In this document: positions 1 through 6,505 of the stretch, piece by piece | How positions within the stretch are numbered: position 1 is the stretch's first letter | How the letters are laid out: each line of letters starts with the position of its first letter | IMG/VR virus record: IMGVR_UViG_3300010403_000041 | Location: 1-36,951 of that record | Reading direction: 5' to 3' (one strand) | DNA from: a virus | DNA length: 36,951 bases | Notes under the pieces: model-generated | What the model saw: only the letters and a program-made list of their open reading frames with translations | What the model was told of the DNA's origin: nothing | Database searches by the model: none | Made by a program: the position numbers and the translations under genes

Positions 1-43
1 GTCGGCGGACTACCTTCGACCTTTTGAAATCTCCCCCCCCGCC

Positions 44-322
44 CTACGCTTGCGGGGTGTGCCCCTCTCTTACAGCGACCGCGATGCACTCGTCACAGAA
101 CGCCGGGCGACGCATGCGCGCGAACGCCTGCATGGGCGAATTGCAAGCGATGACCGCGCCGTGTTCGCAGCATGCCGCGTACCCGCTGGCGATCAGCACG
201 ACGGCGGAACGCGATCCCCATTCGTTGCGATAGCCAACAGAGATAACGCCAACGCATCCGGGCGGCTCAGGGAAGGGGAGTTCGAGTCCCCTTGCGCGTG
301 CTTCGCTTATCAGTCTCGACAT
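44..322 (-). CDS. Small Cys-rich phage protein of unknown function
   Basis: A 92-residue protein that I do not recognise. The frame has consistently GC-rich third positions, which supports coding. Cysteines cluster in the second half (ACCEHG, then AC, then FCDEC), so a metal-binding fold is plausible. I chose the ATG at 322; an in-frame extension upstream to 463 would run into the HNH gene and has poorer composition. It follows the HNH gene after a 65-bp gap on the same strand, so the two are probably cotranscribed. The stop lies just inside the window, next to a run of eight C at 33-40. Confidence 0.6.
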   Translation of the reverse strand: MSRLISEARARGLELPFPEPPGCVGVISVGYRNEWGSRSAVVLIASGYAACCEHGAVIACNSPMQAFARMRRPAFCDECIAVAVREGHTPQA

Positions 323-387
323 GTCATGGCCCCGTTGTTGATCGCCGAACAGGTATGCCCTACAGGTCTGAAGGAAGGATGATGCGA

Positions 388-714
388 TCATCCGGTCCGG
401 TTCCAATGGTGACCGGGTGCGGTAGGCCATCCCGAGCGGTCCACTGGACGAAGGTCGGACCATAGGCCAGCGGGCGCCCCGGTTGCCTTGTGTGCATGGC
501 GCTTGGCGTCACAGTTCACACACAGCACACGAAGGTTAGAGTCGACCAGAGCAAGGTCAGGGCGTACAGCGCGCGGGATGATGTGGTCCACACGGGAAGC
601 CCCTTTCCCCGAGACGTCCGCAGTGCAGTTCTCGCAACGCTTGTGCGCGCGCTTGACTGCGTGTCCGCGTGCCGCCTGCCATTCCCGCGTTTTATAAAAC
701 GGATTGTTCGGCAT
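388..714 (-). CDS. HNH endonuclease
   Basis: A 108-residue HNH nuclease. Visible landmarks are the FYKTREWQ start typical of phage HNH proteins, a first zinc pair C27/C30, the catalytic DH at 43-44 in RVDHIIPRA, N60 in SNLRVLC, a second zinc pair C65/C68 and the closing His residues at 73 and 75. All core residues are present, so it should be active. In HK97-like phages this protein is encoded beside cos and works with the terminase in cutting and packaging DNA. Its place at one end of this window, on the same strand as the portal, fits that role. No terminase is in the window to confirm it. Confidence 0.9.
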   Translation of the reverse strand: MPNNPFYKTREWQAARGHAVKRAHKRCENCTADVSGKGASRVDHIIPRAVRPDLALVDSNLRVLCVNCDAKRHAHKATGAPAGLWSDLRPVDRSGWPTAPGHHWNRTG

Positions 715-811
715 AGCGTAAGGATAGCGCCATGCCGTTGAAATGCGGGCGGAATTATGAGATACCGGCGTAACACCTTGTTTCTATGCCGTTCTTAGGC
801 ATTGACGGCTA

Positions 812-839
812 TTGCATTTCCTTACGCTAGGCGTATAAT
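812..839 (+). promoter_or_regulatory. Sigma70-type promoter of the early plus-strand operon
   Basis: TTGCAT (812-817), a 16-bp spacer and a perfect TATAAT (834-839). It sits in the gene-free stretch 715-1021, about 180 bp before the first gene of the plus operon. Between it and the gene lie a small hairpin (GCCGG/CCGGC, 901-920) and the first copy of the structured leader. An imperfect inverted repeat ATGCC..GGCAT lies just upstream at 786-802 and could be an operator. No other good sigma70 promoter is visible between here and 5752, so it probably drives all twelve genes. Confidence 0.75.
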
Positions 840-932
840 TCTGTATGTACCTGTTGCACTCGTCTGATGGTCCGCGAGATTAAACGAAAGGGATCAGCGC
901 GCCGGAGTTCGAAAACCGGCTTTCACCAAACG

Positions 933-1015
933 AACCGCGCGAGTCGCGCGGACAGCGAACCGAAGCCCCGCTGTCCGGGCGACTTGTTCCCCGATCAAAA
1001 CCACTGACGAAAGGA
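933..1015 (+). repeat. Structured leader, copy 1 (divergent)
   Basis: First and most divergent copy. Hairpin A is CCGCGC-GAGTC-GCGCGG (935-951). Hairpin B keeps the GGACAGCG/CGCTGTCC arms (950-957 and 969-976) but has a longer 11-nt loop. Hairpin C (GGGC...) is degenerate. It ends with CCACTGACGAAAGGA at 1001-1015, six bases before the ATG at 1022. The paired bases of hairpin A differ from the other copies on both sides, so pairing is kept. Confidence 0.85.
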
Positions 1016-1021
1016 TTCATC

Positions 1022-1795
1022 ATGAAAGCAGCAACCCATTACGGCGAATGTCAACTGTGCGGCCACACGCAAAAATTGCCCTACGGCGGGCGTCTTTCGT
1101 TGCACGGGTACAGCGTGCAATGGAATATGTTTGTCGGCACGTGCGACGGTTCGCGTCATCTGCCTTACGAACAGTCGAAAGACTTGCTTGCGGACCAGAT
1201 TGTGCGCCAACGCAAAGTCATCGTCGACCGGCAAGCGTTCCTGAAGGAAATCACGTCGCCGACATTCACGGACATATTCATTTCCGAATATCAGCGCGAA
1301 CGCAACGGCGGGAAGGGCGGATATATCGGTCGCCGGTTGACGGCCGCAGAATACACGATGGAAGAACACAAGCACGAAAGTTATTCATCGTTCCGCATCA
1401 CGTGGACCAAGCAGGACGGCAAGCAAGGCGAAGTCAAACAGTATGATGTGACCAGCGCCGCCGCGCTGATCGCCTACGCGAACCGGAACACGGTGCGCGA
1501 AGTCAGCGACGAGATAAAGAATCGCGAAGACTACATCGTTTGGCTTCAGGCCCGGATTGATAACTTCAAGGTGCGCGACCTGAAGCCGATCCCGCAAGAC
1601 GAACAGGGCACGAAGACGCGCACGATGCACTTTTCAGTTCCCATGTACGGCTACAAAAGCGCGTCCGCCTGTTCGGCTTCGGCAATGGGCGCGCAAAAGT
1701 CGAGTTACTCGCACGCGCAAACGACGGACCGCAGCAAAGTAACCTGCGTCCGTTGCCTGAAGGAAATCGCGCGCCGCGAAGCAAAGAAGGCGTAA
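1022..1795 (+). CDS. Phage protein with N-terminal zinc-finger-like domain
   Basis: A 257-residue protein of unknown function and the first gene of the early operon. Residues 9-50 carry a CQLCGH motif followed by a LSLHGY...GTC.GS.HLPYE block that I have seen in other phage and bacterial hypothetical proteins. A second CxxC pair (VTCVRCLKEI) sits near the C terminus, so the ends may form a zinc site together. The middle (about 60-200) is charged and probably helical. The start is fixed by the leader-borne AAAGGA six bases upstream. Confidence 0.8.
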   Translation: MKAATHYGECQLCGHTQKLPYGGRLSLHGYSVQWNMFVGTCDGSRHLPYEQSKDLLADQIVRQRKVIVDRQAFLKEITSPTFTDIFISEYQRERNGGKGGYIGRRLTAAEYTMEEHKHESYSSFRITWTKQDGKQGEVKQYDVTSAAALIAYANRNTVREVSDEIKNREDYIVWLQARIDNFKVRDLKPIPQDEQGTKTRTMHFSVPMYGYKSASACSASAMGAQKSSYSHAQTTDRSKVTCVRCLKEIARREAKKA

Positions 1796-1796
1796 T

Positions 1797-1875
1797 GCAG
1801 GACCGCATGCGAGTCGTGCGGACAGCGACCGCGCTGTCCGGGCGACTTGCCCGAAAAACCACTGACACGAAAGGA
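1797..1875 (+). repeat. Structured leader, copy 2
   Basis: A full copy that starts one base after the stop of the preceding gene. Hairpin A is CCGCATGCGAGTCGTGCGG, hairpin B is GGACAGCGACCGCGCTGTCC, and hairpin C is GGGC-GACTT-GCCC. A two-base insertion changes the ribosome-binding segment to CCACTGACACGAAAGGA. The next ATG is at 1882. Confidence 0.9.
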
Positions 1876-1881
1876 ACACGA

Positions 1882-2187
1882 ATGATTGATTTCAAACTAC
1901 AGCCGGAAGAATTCGCCGTCGTCGAACGCATCGCATGCCGCGCCCTCGACATGGCGGACAGGTTCAACGTCGATTACACGAAGACGGAAGCCGTCATGGA
2001 CCTGACGGCGTGCCATCGCAACGGATGCCCGCTGTCGCTCGACGAACTCGAAGCCGCGCCGGATGGCGACTTCGCGCACGACGTCTTCGGCATTCGGCGG
2101 CACATCAACCGGGAAACCGGCGCCCTCGAAGATTGCTTCATGCCGCGCTTCGCCGCCGCGTATCACACGGCGCGCGCCGCCAGCTAA
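1882..2187 (+). CDS. Conserved phage hypothetical protein
   Basis: A 101-residue acidic protein without a function I can name. It contains a block (MDLTACHRNGCPLSLDEL, then FAHDVFGIRRHINRETG) that resembles a family common in Burkholderia and Pseudomonas phages. There is no signal peptide or membrane segment. The ATG at 1882 is chosen over the longer in-frame start at 1753 because the earlier codons cover the structured leader, and because AAAGGA lies six bases before 1882. Confidence 0.8.
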   Translation: MIDFKLQPEEFAVVERIACRALDMADRFNVDYTKTEAVMDLTACHRNGCPLSLDELEAAPDGDFAHDVFGIRRHINRETGALEDCFMPRFAAAYHTARAAS

Positions 2188-2188
2188 C

Positions 2189-2262
2189 GCAGGACCGCAT
2201 GCGAGTCGTGCGGACAGCGACCGCGCTGTCCGGGCGACTTGCCCGACCACTGACGAAAGGGA
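2189..2262 (+). repeat. Structured leader, copy 3
   Basis: A full copy beginning one base after the previous stop. Hairpins A, B and C are identical in sequence to copy 2. The A-run that links hairpin C to the CCACTGACGAAAGGG segment is the shortest of all copies. The next ATG is at 2269. Confidence 0.9.
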
Positions 2263-2268
2263 ACAACG

Positions 2269-2634
2269 ATGATTAAGACCACAAAGGCGGCACTCGGCGA
2301 ACTGGCACACAAGGCCCGCATCGTCGCCGACGAACCCGACTTGCAGGAAAGTTACGGCATCACAGAGCAGGAAGCCATCGACGTCACGTTCGACCTGATG
2401 CGCATGCAACGAAAGGGCGCGATGTTCTACAGCGGCGGCAAGTCGAACGTCGTGTTGCGGATGCTTGCCGACGAAGCGGAAGACGCCGCCGTCGTGTTTC
2501 GCGATATCGCGCGCGCTGCGACGTCGCCGTCGGAGCGGAAGAAAGCGCGCGAAGCCGCGCTGGACTTGGACGTGTTGGCGCAGAACATAAACGCGACGAT
2601 CACGGCGAACGCGTACAAGGCGGCATCGAAGTAA
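2269..2634 (+). CDS. Helical hypothetical protein
   Basis: A 121-residue protein rich in Ala, Glu, Asp and Lys and predicted to be almost entirely helical. Runs such as LADEAEDAAVVFRDIARAA and ARAALDLDVL-like segments suggest amphipathic helices or a helical bundle. I recognise no catalytic motif. It is the third gene of the early operon, with its own leader copy on each side, so it forms a self-contained cassette of leader plus gene. Confidence 0.75.
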   Translation: MIKTTKAALGELAHKARIVADEPDLQESYGITEQEAIDVTFDLMRMQRKGAMFYSGGKSNVVLRMLADEAEDAAVVFRDIARAATSPSERKKAREAALDLDVLAQNINATITANAYKAASK

Positions 2635-2636
2635 AC

Positions 2637-2711
2637 GCAGGACCGCATGCGAGTCGTGCGGACAGCGACCGCGCTGTCCGGGCGACTTGCCCGAAACCAC
2701 TGACGAAAGGA
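2637..2711 (+). repeat. Structured leader, copy 4
   Basis: A full copy starting two bases after the previous stop. All three hairpins match copies 2 and 3, and it ends in CCACTGACGAAAGGA. The next ATG is at 2718. Confidence 0.9.
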
Positions 2712-2717
2712 ACGCAA

Positions 2718-2957
2718 ATGGAAATCGAATTCGAAAACGAAAGGTTGATGCACTCGACGCTTGTCAACGACCTGACCGCCATCGCGGCGAAGTGCAACAC
2801 GCTGGACGAAGTGCAAACGGCGGTCGACGCCCTCGCGCTGAATCCGCATTGGTGGCAAGTCTACCGCGGCGGTCATCACATCGCGCTGTTGTTCCGGGAA
2901 GGGTTCGACCGCTTTCATCGCGCCGTCGTCATCAACGAACCGGGGCGGCGCGCATGA
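2718..2957 (+). CDS. Small hypothetical protein
   Basis: A 79-residue protein with an acidic, helical N-terminal half and a C-terminal half containing HWWQVYRGGHHIALLFREGF, which looks like beta strands. I do not recognise the family. The start is set by the leader segment AAAGGA six bases upstream. The stop overlaps the next start as ATGA, so the next gene is translationally coupled and needs no leader copy. Confidence 0.75.
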   Translation: MEIEFENERLMHSTLVNDLTAIAAKCNTLDEVQTAVDALALNPHWWQVYRGGHHIALLFREGFDRFHRAVVINEPGRRA

Positions 2958-3166
2958 GGGCGGACGACGCGAAGCGCATCGCGAGTCAGGGCGGGTGCGT
3001 GTTGTGGTATGACAGGCAAACCCGCTTATGGTATTTGCATGCGGTCGGCGCGCTTGAAGTCGAAGCGTCCGGCGGTTGCTTCATGAGTCCCGGACAACTG
3101 TCGGTCCTGACGCGCGCGCAGTTCGGCGCCCGGGTCGCCGACGCCGTTAAATCAACGAAAGGGTAA
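2954..3166 (+). CDS. Small hypothetical protein
   Basis: A 70-residue protein of unknown function that starts inside the ATGA overlap with the preceding gene. It contains CVLWYDRQTRLWYLHAVG, an aromatic beta-hairpin-like stretch, and no obvious metal site. Its upstream in-frame extension covers leader copy 4 and is rejected. It has no leader of its own and depends on coupling to its neighbour. Confidence 0.7.
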   Translation: MRADDAKRIASQGGCVLWYDRQTRLWYLHAVGALEVEASGGCFMSPGQLSVLTRAQFGARVADAVKSTKG

Positions 3167-3169
3167 GCC

Positions 3170-3370
3170 ATGGTCGACGAGAAACGGAACTATCGCGTTA
3201 CGCGACTTTGCTGCATTAGCGGCATGTGCTTGGAGTGCCGCGCGGTCGCGACCGGCGGCAAGCGCAAGCGCATCGTGCATGCGGACAACGTCACGAAGGC
3301 ATATGCCGAACAGTGCCTCACGGGTTGGGCGGCATGGGAACCGAAGGCGGAACGTGTGCCGGGAAGGTAA
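3170..3370 (+). CDS. Small basic Cys-containing protein
   Basis: A 66-residue basic protein with four cysteines near the start (LCCISGMCLEC), spaced to bind one metal ion. It starts three bases after the preceding stop; GAAAGGG just inside that gene supplies the ribosome-binding site. I do not recognise a family. It is the third gene of a three-gene unit (2718-3370) served by a single leader copy. Confidence 0.7.
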   Translation: MVDEKRNYRVTRLCCISGMCLECRAVATGGKRKRIVHADNVTKAYAEQCLTGWAAWEPKAERVPGR

Positions 3371-3371
3371 A

Positions 3372-3447
3372 GCAGGACCGCGCGCGAGTCGTGCGGACAG
3401 CGACCGCGCTGTCCGGGCGACTTGCCCGAAAACCACTGACGAAAGGA
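3372..3447 (+). repeat. Structured leader, copy 5
   Basis: A full copy that begins one base after the previous stop. Hairpin A reads CCGCGCGCGAGTCGTGCGG, so the fifth pair changes from A-U to G-U in RNA and can still pair. Hairpins B and C are unchanged. It ends in CCACTGACGAAAGGA, and the next ATG is at 3454. Confidence 0.9.
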
Positions 3448-3453
3448 ATCGAA

Positions 3454-3765
3454 ATGGAAAGGCAATGGACTTTGTCCGCGGGCGAAGCGACGGTCGACGC
3501 GGCGGGGCAAGACAGCATCGAATGCGGCGACGTCGTGCGTTCGTATGACTTCCCCGGCTTGGACTCGGGGTGTTATGTTGAAGGCGTCGTGACCGAGCGC
3601 GACGACGAAGCCGTCATGATTCACGTGATCCGTGACGTATGGGCCAACAAGGACGAACAGGTCGGCGCGCGGCTTCAGGTTTGCGCGCCGCTTGGCATCT
3701 CGTCGTCGCGTGGCGTCCCGGCGGTTTACCTGATCGCCAAGCGCGTCAAGAAAAGCGACGAATGA
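3454..3765 (+). CDS. Conserved phage hypothetical protein
   Basis: A 103-residue acidic protein. The segment IECGDVVRSYDFPGLDSGCYVEGVV is recognisable as a recurrent block in phage hypothetical proteins, and the rest looks like a compact beta-rich domain. I know of no function for it. Upstream in-frame codons back to 3226 overlap the previous gene and the leader, so the ATG at 3454, six bases after AAAGGA, is used. Confidence 0.75.
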   Translation: MERQWTLSAGEATVDAAGQDSIECGDVVRSYDFPGLDSGCYVEGVVTERDDEAVMIHVIRDVWANKDEQVGARLQVCAPLGISSSRGVPAVYLIAKRVKKSDE

Positions 3766-3767
3766 AA

Positions 3768-3782
3768 CCACTGACGAAAGGA
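3768..3782 (+). promoter_or_regulatory. Short leader: ribosome-binding segment only
   Basis: CCACTGACGAAAGGA, identical to the 3' end of the full leaders but without the three hairpins. It lies between the stop at 3765 and the ATG at 3789. Confidence 0.8.
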
Positions 3783-3788
3783 CAGGAA

Positions 3789-4058
3789 ATGAAAACGAAA
3801 GCGGTCAATCGCAAGGACCTTGTGCGCGTCGACCTGACCGTCGACGAAGCGGAATCCGCCGGTCATCATGTCTATGACTACACGGTTCGATACACGATCA
3901 ACGGCGCGAAGTTCAAGCGCCACTTCCGTTCGGGCAAGGACGCCCGCGCGTACATGGACGTTTTGCAGGAAAACGGCATCGCCGCAAACTACGCGGCGAA
4001 GCGGCACAAGGCGGACAAGGCGAAGGGGTTGCAGTACATGCAACCGGAAAAGGAATAG
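3789..4058 (+). CDS. Small basic hypothetical protein
   Basis: An 89-residue basic protein. The stretch YTVRYTINGAKFKRHFRSGKDARAYMDVL has the strand-strand-helix rhythm of the arm-binding or AP2-like domains of tyrosine recombinases, similar in outline to the protein at 4676. The C terminus is Lys-rich. That likeness is my reading of the pattern, not a firm family call. It uses the hairpin-less short leader. Confidence 0.7.
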   Translation: MKTKAVNRKDLVRVDLTVDEAESAGHHVYDYTVRYTINGAKFKRHFRSGKDARAYMDVLQENGIAANYAAKRHKADKAKGLQYMQPEKE

Positions 4059-4060
4059 CC

Positions 4061-4285
4061 ATGGACGCCGCCTTGACGCTGTTGTTTCTTGTCGTTGCTT
4101 TTTTGTATTTGTCCCCGCCGCTGTACGTTATTTTTTCGAGCCGTTCCCGCGGCGGCGCAAAGTTCGGATGGTTACTTGTTGTCGTGTGTTTTTCTTGGAT
4201 CGGGTTTGCCGTGTTCCTGATCGTCACGCAATCGCCTGACGCGAAGGCACCGGCATCGTTTGACCGGGTCGACCCGCGCTTTTGA
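4061..4285 (+). CDS. Small two-span membrane protein
   Basis: A 74-residue protein with two hydrophobic segments (about 4-26 and 36-56) joined by a basic SSRSRGGAKFGW turn, followed by a polar tail. The layout resembles small inner-membrane proteins such as PLDc_N-like or superinfection-immunity-like proteins, which have two spans and a basic loop. If it does act in superinfection exclusion, expression from the early operon would fit. This is an inference from topology only. It starts two bases after the previous stop. Confidence 0.7.
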   Translation: MDAALTLLFLVVAFLYLSPPLYVIFSSRSRGGAKFGWLLVVVCFSWIGFAVFLIVTQSPDAKAPASFDRVDPRF

Positions 4286-4289
4286 TCTT

Positions 4290-4365
4290 GCAGGACCGCA
4301 CGCGAGTCGTGCGGACAGCGACCGCGCTGTCCGGGCGACTTGCCCATAATCCACTGACGAAAGGA
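4290..4365 (+). repeat. Structured leader, copy 6
   Basis: A full copy. Hairpin A reads CCGCACGCGAGTCGTGCGG, turning the U-G closing pair of copies 2-4 into a C-G pair. The linker after hairpin C differs (CATAAT in place of CGAAA). It ends in CCACTGACGAAAGGA, and the next ATG is at 4372. Confidence 0.9.
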
Positions 4366-4371
4366 AACACA

Positions 4372-4593
4372 ATGAAGGTTTACTTGCACAAGCGCATTGC
4401 AAAGGGCATGGGCGTTAGCGCCTCGCGAAAAGTCGACGGCACGTTCATCGGTGCTTTGCTGGGGTTCGGTTTGGTGCGCGGGGCGATCAAGCTTGTATGC
4501 ATGCCGTTCGCAGAATGGCGCAACGGAAAGCGGGTCAACGCAATCCTGACGCTTGTCGCCGTGTTGGCTATCGCATCGCTGTTCGTGTTCTAA
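4372..4593 (+). CDS. Small membrane-associated hypothetical protein
   Basis: A 73-residue protein with a basic N terminus, a Gly/Leu-rich weakly hydrophobic stretch (about 24-45) and a strongly hydrophobic C-terminal segment (NAILTLVAVLAIASLFVF) that should span the membrane. Function is unknown. It forms a leader-plus-gene cassette between copies 6 and 7 of the leader, next to another small membrane protein at 4061. Confidence 0.7.
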   Translation: MKVYLHKRIAKGMGVSASRKVDGTFIGALLGFGLVRGAIKLVCMPFAEWRNGKRVNAILTLVAVLAIASLFVF

Positions 4594-4594
4594 C

Positions 4595-4669
4595 GAAGGA
4601 CCGCATGCGAGTCGTGCGGACAGCGACCGCGCTGTCCGGGCGACTTGCCCGAAACCACTGACGAAAGGA
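4595..4669 (+). repeat. Structured leader, copy 7
   Basis: A full copy starting one base after the previous stop. Its first bases read GAAGGACC instead of GCAGGACC, while the three hairpins match copies 2-4. It ends in CCACTGACGAAAGGA, and the next ATG is at 4676. Confidence 0.9.
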
Positions 4670-4675
4670 AACATC

Positions 4676-5083
4676 ATGATAAAAAAGAGACGAAGCTTTC
4701 ACGGCGTTACCCGTTCTCAAGACGCGGCGGGCGAAGACAGATTCTTGGCGCAAGTGCGCGTGAGGGGTGCGCCGCATATGTCGAAAATGTTCAAGCATCA
4801 GGACGAAGCGATCGCATGGAAGCGCGCGATGGAAATCGACGTAAAGCAAAAGCACGGCATCGTTACCCAGTCCGTCCGCAGTCAAACCGGATATTGGCCC
4901 TATTGGCGCGGCTTCCAAAAGGTCGCGGCCGAACATCATCAGGCCATTTCGGAACTGTTGGAAGCGGCGCGCGACGTCGTCTTGTTTTCCAACAAGGAAG
5001 GCGGCGTTCCGGCGCGCAAACTCGGCGCCCTGAAGGCGCAAATTCGCGCATACGAAATCGCCGCGTATGGCTTTGACGTTTGA
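4676..5083 (+). CDS. Possible DNA-binding protein with integrase-arm-like N terminus
   Basis: A 135-residue basic protein. Its first 55 residues (FLAQVRVRG....SKMFKHQDEAIAWKRAMEID) follow the strand-strand-strand-helix pattern of the arm-type DNA-binding domain found at the start of tyrosine recombinases, but no catalytic domain follows. The C-terminal part (about 75-135) is helical. It could be a stand-alone DNA-binding or excision-related protein. That is a weak inference. The ATG at 4676 is placed by the leader. Confidence 0.65.
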   Translation: MIKKRRSFHGVTRSQDAAGEDRFLAQVRVRGAPHMSKMFKHQDEAIAWKRAMEIDVKQKHGIVTQSVRSQTGYWPYWRGFQKVAAEHHQAISELLEAARDVVLFSNKEGGVPARKLGALKAQIRAYEIAAYGFDV

Positions 5084-5089
5084 AATCCG

Positions 5090-5106
5090 CCACTTTGACG
5101 AAAGGA
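5090..5106 (+). promoter_or_regulatory. Degenerate short leader
   Basis: CCACTTTGACGAAAGGA, the ribosome-binding part of the leader with a two-base insertion and no hairpins. It follows the stop at 5083. AAAGGA is 8 bases from the ATG at 5115 but only 2 from the ATG at 5109, so 5115 is the better start. Confidence 0.65.
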
Positions 5107-5114
5107 CAATGCAA

Positions 5115-5378
5115 ATGAACTATCTTTATCACACGATCAGGCAAAGCGACCGCGGCGGCTTCGACGTGCATGGCTTCTTCGTGCAACCCGGCGGCGTGCT
5201 TGCCGGGCAAACGCTGAAGCGGTTCATCGAGTCGTTCCCGACGATGGAAGCGGCGCAAGCGGCCTACCCGCAAGCGCGCACGGGGCATGCCTTGCTCGAC
5301 CCCGAAGTCACGCTGTCGCATTTGCCGGGAGAAAACGACCCGGTTCCCGGCGGCATGTACCCGGACGATATCGAATGA
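5115..5378 (+). CDS. Conserved phage hypothetical protein
   Basis: An 87-residue protein with a very recognisable phage block: FVQPGGVLAGQTLKRFIESF, then ATGHALLDP-like residues, then HLPGENDPVPGGMYPDD. Close relatives occur in many phages and proteobacterial prophages without an assigned function. In-frame ATGs also exist at 5067 and 5109. The start at 5115 gives normal spacing from AAAGGA. The stop overlaps the next gene as ATGA. Confidence 0.75.
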   Translation: MNYLYHTIRQSDRGGFDVHGFFVQPGGVLAGQTLKRFIESFPTMEAAQAAYPQARTGHALLDPEVTLSHLPGENDPVPGGMYPDDIE

Positions 5379-5725
5379 AGCCGCGCCGGGTCCTGAACCG
5401 GCGGCGCGCCGCTTGGCGGGCGCGGATCACGTTGCTAGAGCATCAGGCAATCGAAAGCGGCGACCCGCAGCGCGGCGAACTCTTGTTGCGTCAAGCGGAA
5501 GCCGCGCGCGAACGCCTTGCAGTGATCGAAGCGCAGTTGAACGCGGATCGTCGGCAATTGCTTTTGCGTCATCGGATCGCAGGGTATCGCGCCCGAGCAA
5601 CACAAACCCGAAACCTTGCGGCCAGCGTCGGGGACCCCGTGAAAGCGGCAACCCTGCGCACGCTGGCAAACAAGTTCGAGAAAACCGCCGGGGAACTGGC
5701 GGCGTCGCTATTGACCAATCCGTAA
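5375..5725 (+). CDS. Basic coiled-coil-like hypothetical protein
   Basis: A 116-residue, strongly basic protein, Arg/Ala/Leu-rich and almost certainly helical, with heptad-like runs around 15-60 (ITLLEHQAI, LLLRQAEAARERLAVIEAQL). The charge suggests nucleic-acid binding, but no named family is evident. It is the last gene of the early plus operon, coupled to its neighbour by ATGA and followed seven bases later by an intrinsic terminator. Confidence 0.7.
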   Translation: MKPRRVLNRRRAAWRARITLLEHQAIESGDPQRGELLLRQAEAARERLAVIEAQLNADRRQLLLRHRIAGYRARATQTRNLAASVGDPVKAATLRTLANKFEKTAGELAASLLTNP

Positions 5726-5731
5726 CCCTTC

Positions 5732-5756
5732 AAGCCGCCTTCGGGGCGGCTTTTTT
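5732..5756 (+). terminator. Intrinsic terminator of the early plus operon
   Basis: AAGCCGCC / GGCGGCTT stem (5732-5739 and 5745-5752) with a TTCGG loop, followed by six T on the plus strand. It ends the transcript from the promoter at 812. The minus operon ends at 5755, inside the T tract. On that strand no T run follows the stem, so the hairpin looks effective in the plus direction only. Confidence 0.9.
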
Positions 5757-6009
5757 ATTTCCGGGTCAGCAACGCGTCGGCACGCTGGCACGCGTCGATG
5801 ACCGCGAATTCCTTTTGCGCGCGATCCTTCGGCCCGGGCCGTTGCCACCTGTGCAGTGCTAGCCGGTATTGATGGTCGCAGACCTTGCGCAGCGCCCGCA
5901 AGGCGCGTTCTAGTTCGTCGATCCGGACCGTTGCGGCGCACGTACACGGGACGCCCGGCGGCACGATTTCCCCGCACCATTCGCAACGGCCGGTTTCGCC
6001 CGCGGTCAC
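5755..6009 (-). CDS. Small GRCEWC zinc-binding-like protein
   Basis: An 84-residue protein starting with GTG at 6009 inside a GTGA overlap with the stop of the preceding gene. GRCEWCGE near the N terminus plus CTC at about 22-24 gives a four-Cys zinc-site pattern; the rest is a basic helical segment. The first dozen residues match the start of the protein at 7259-7546 (GRCEWCDE), so the two share a zinc knuckle. It is the last gene of the minus operon, and its TAA lies in the T tract of the opposing terminator. Confidence 0.7.
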   Translation of the reverse strand: MTAGETGRCEWCGEIVPPGVPCTCAATVRIDELERALRALRKVCDHQYRLALHRWQRPGPKDRAQKEFAVIDACQRADALLTRK

Positions 6010-6263
6010 GTCTTCCCCGGCCCGACGTAAACGCCCGGGCGCCACTTGTCTACCCGGGGCGGCGCGTCGCCCGCGTCTTCGAACCAGTGAAACGGTAACG
6101 CGTTCCACTCGTCGAGCGTGAGCCGCACGGAAACGGTTTCGTCGTCGCTCATGCAATACGCGTCGATGTACACGCACGCGGGCGGCAACGCCATGCCCAG
6201 CGCGACGAGATAGCGGCGCCCGTCGCGTTCCATGACCTTGCAGCGCAAGCGGAATGCGCTCAT
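6006..6263 (-). CDS. Small hypothetical protein
   Basis: An 85-residue protein of mixed composition (RRYLVALGMALPPACVYIDA, then a C-terminal half rich in Trp, Asp and Pro) with no family I can name. The ATG at 6263 overlaps the preceding stop as ATGA. A longer in-frame reading back to 6524 is Arg-rich and is just the shadow of the neighbouring gene. Both of its boundaries are translationally coupled. Confidence 0.7.
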   Translation of the reverse strand: MSAFRLRCKVMERDGRRYLVALGMALPPACVYIDAYCMSDDETVSVRLTLDEWNALPFHWFEDAGDAPPRVDKWRPGVYVGPGKT

Positions 6264-6505
6264 GCGCCGGGTTGTGGTTTCCACGGGCGCAGCGTGACGG
6301 GCTTGCCTTCGATCAGGTCCCGGAATTCCCCGCCCTCGAATAGCACGGGCATCATGCCGACGTAGCCGCCTAGCATCGCCTGAAAGCAGAGCATGAGCGA
6401 CAACCCGTTCGACGACGCTAGCGTCACGTGCCCAATCACGTGAATGCCTTCGCGGCCGATCATGACTTCGTCGTTTTGCCGGAAGATGTGCGGCGGCGCG
6501 TCCAT
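6260..6505 (-). CDS. Small hypothetical protein
   Basis: An 81-residue protein starting with MDAPPHIF. The middle (VMIGREGIHVIGHVTLASSNGLSLMLCF) looks like beta strands and the rest is mildly hydrophobic without a clear membrane span. The start at 6505 has GAGGA six bases upstream and shares its A with the stop of the 28-codon gene before it (TGATG). Function unknown. Confidence 0.65.
   Translation of the reverse strand: MDAPPHIFRQNDEVMIGREGIHVIGHVTLASSNGLSLMLCFQAMLGGYVGMMPVLFEGGEFRDLIEGKPVTLRPWKPQPGA

Noticed and set aside
22-45. Run of eight C followed by GCCC, resembling a GC-rich cos end.
   Set aside because: It lies near an HNH gene, where cos might be expected, but there is no terminase or matching end in the window to test it.
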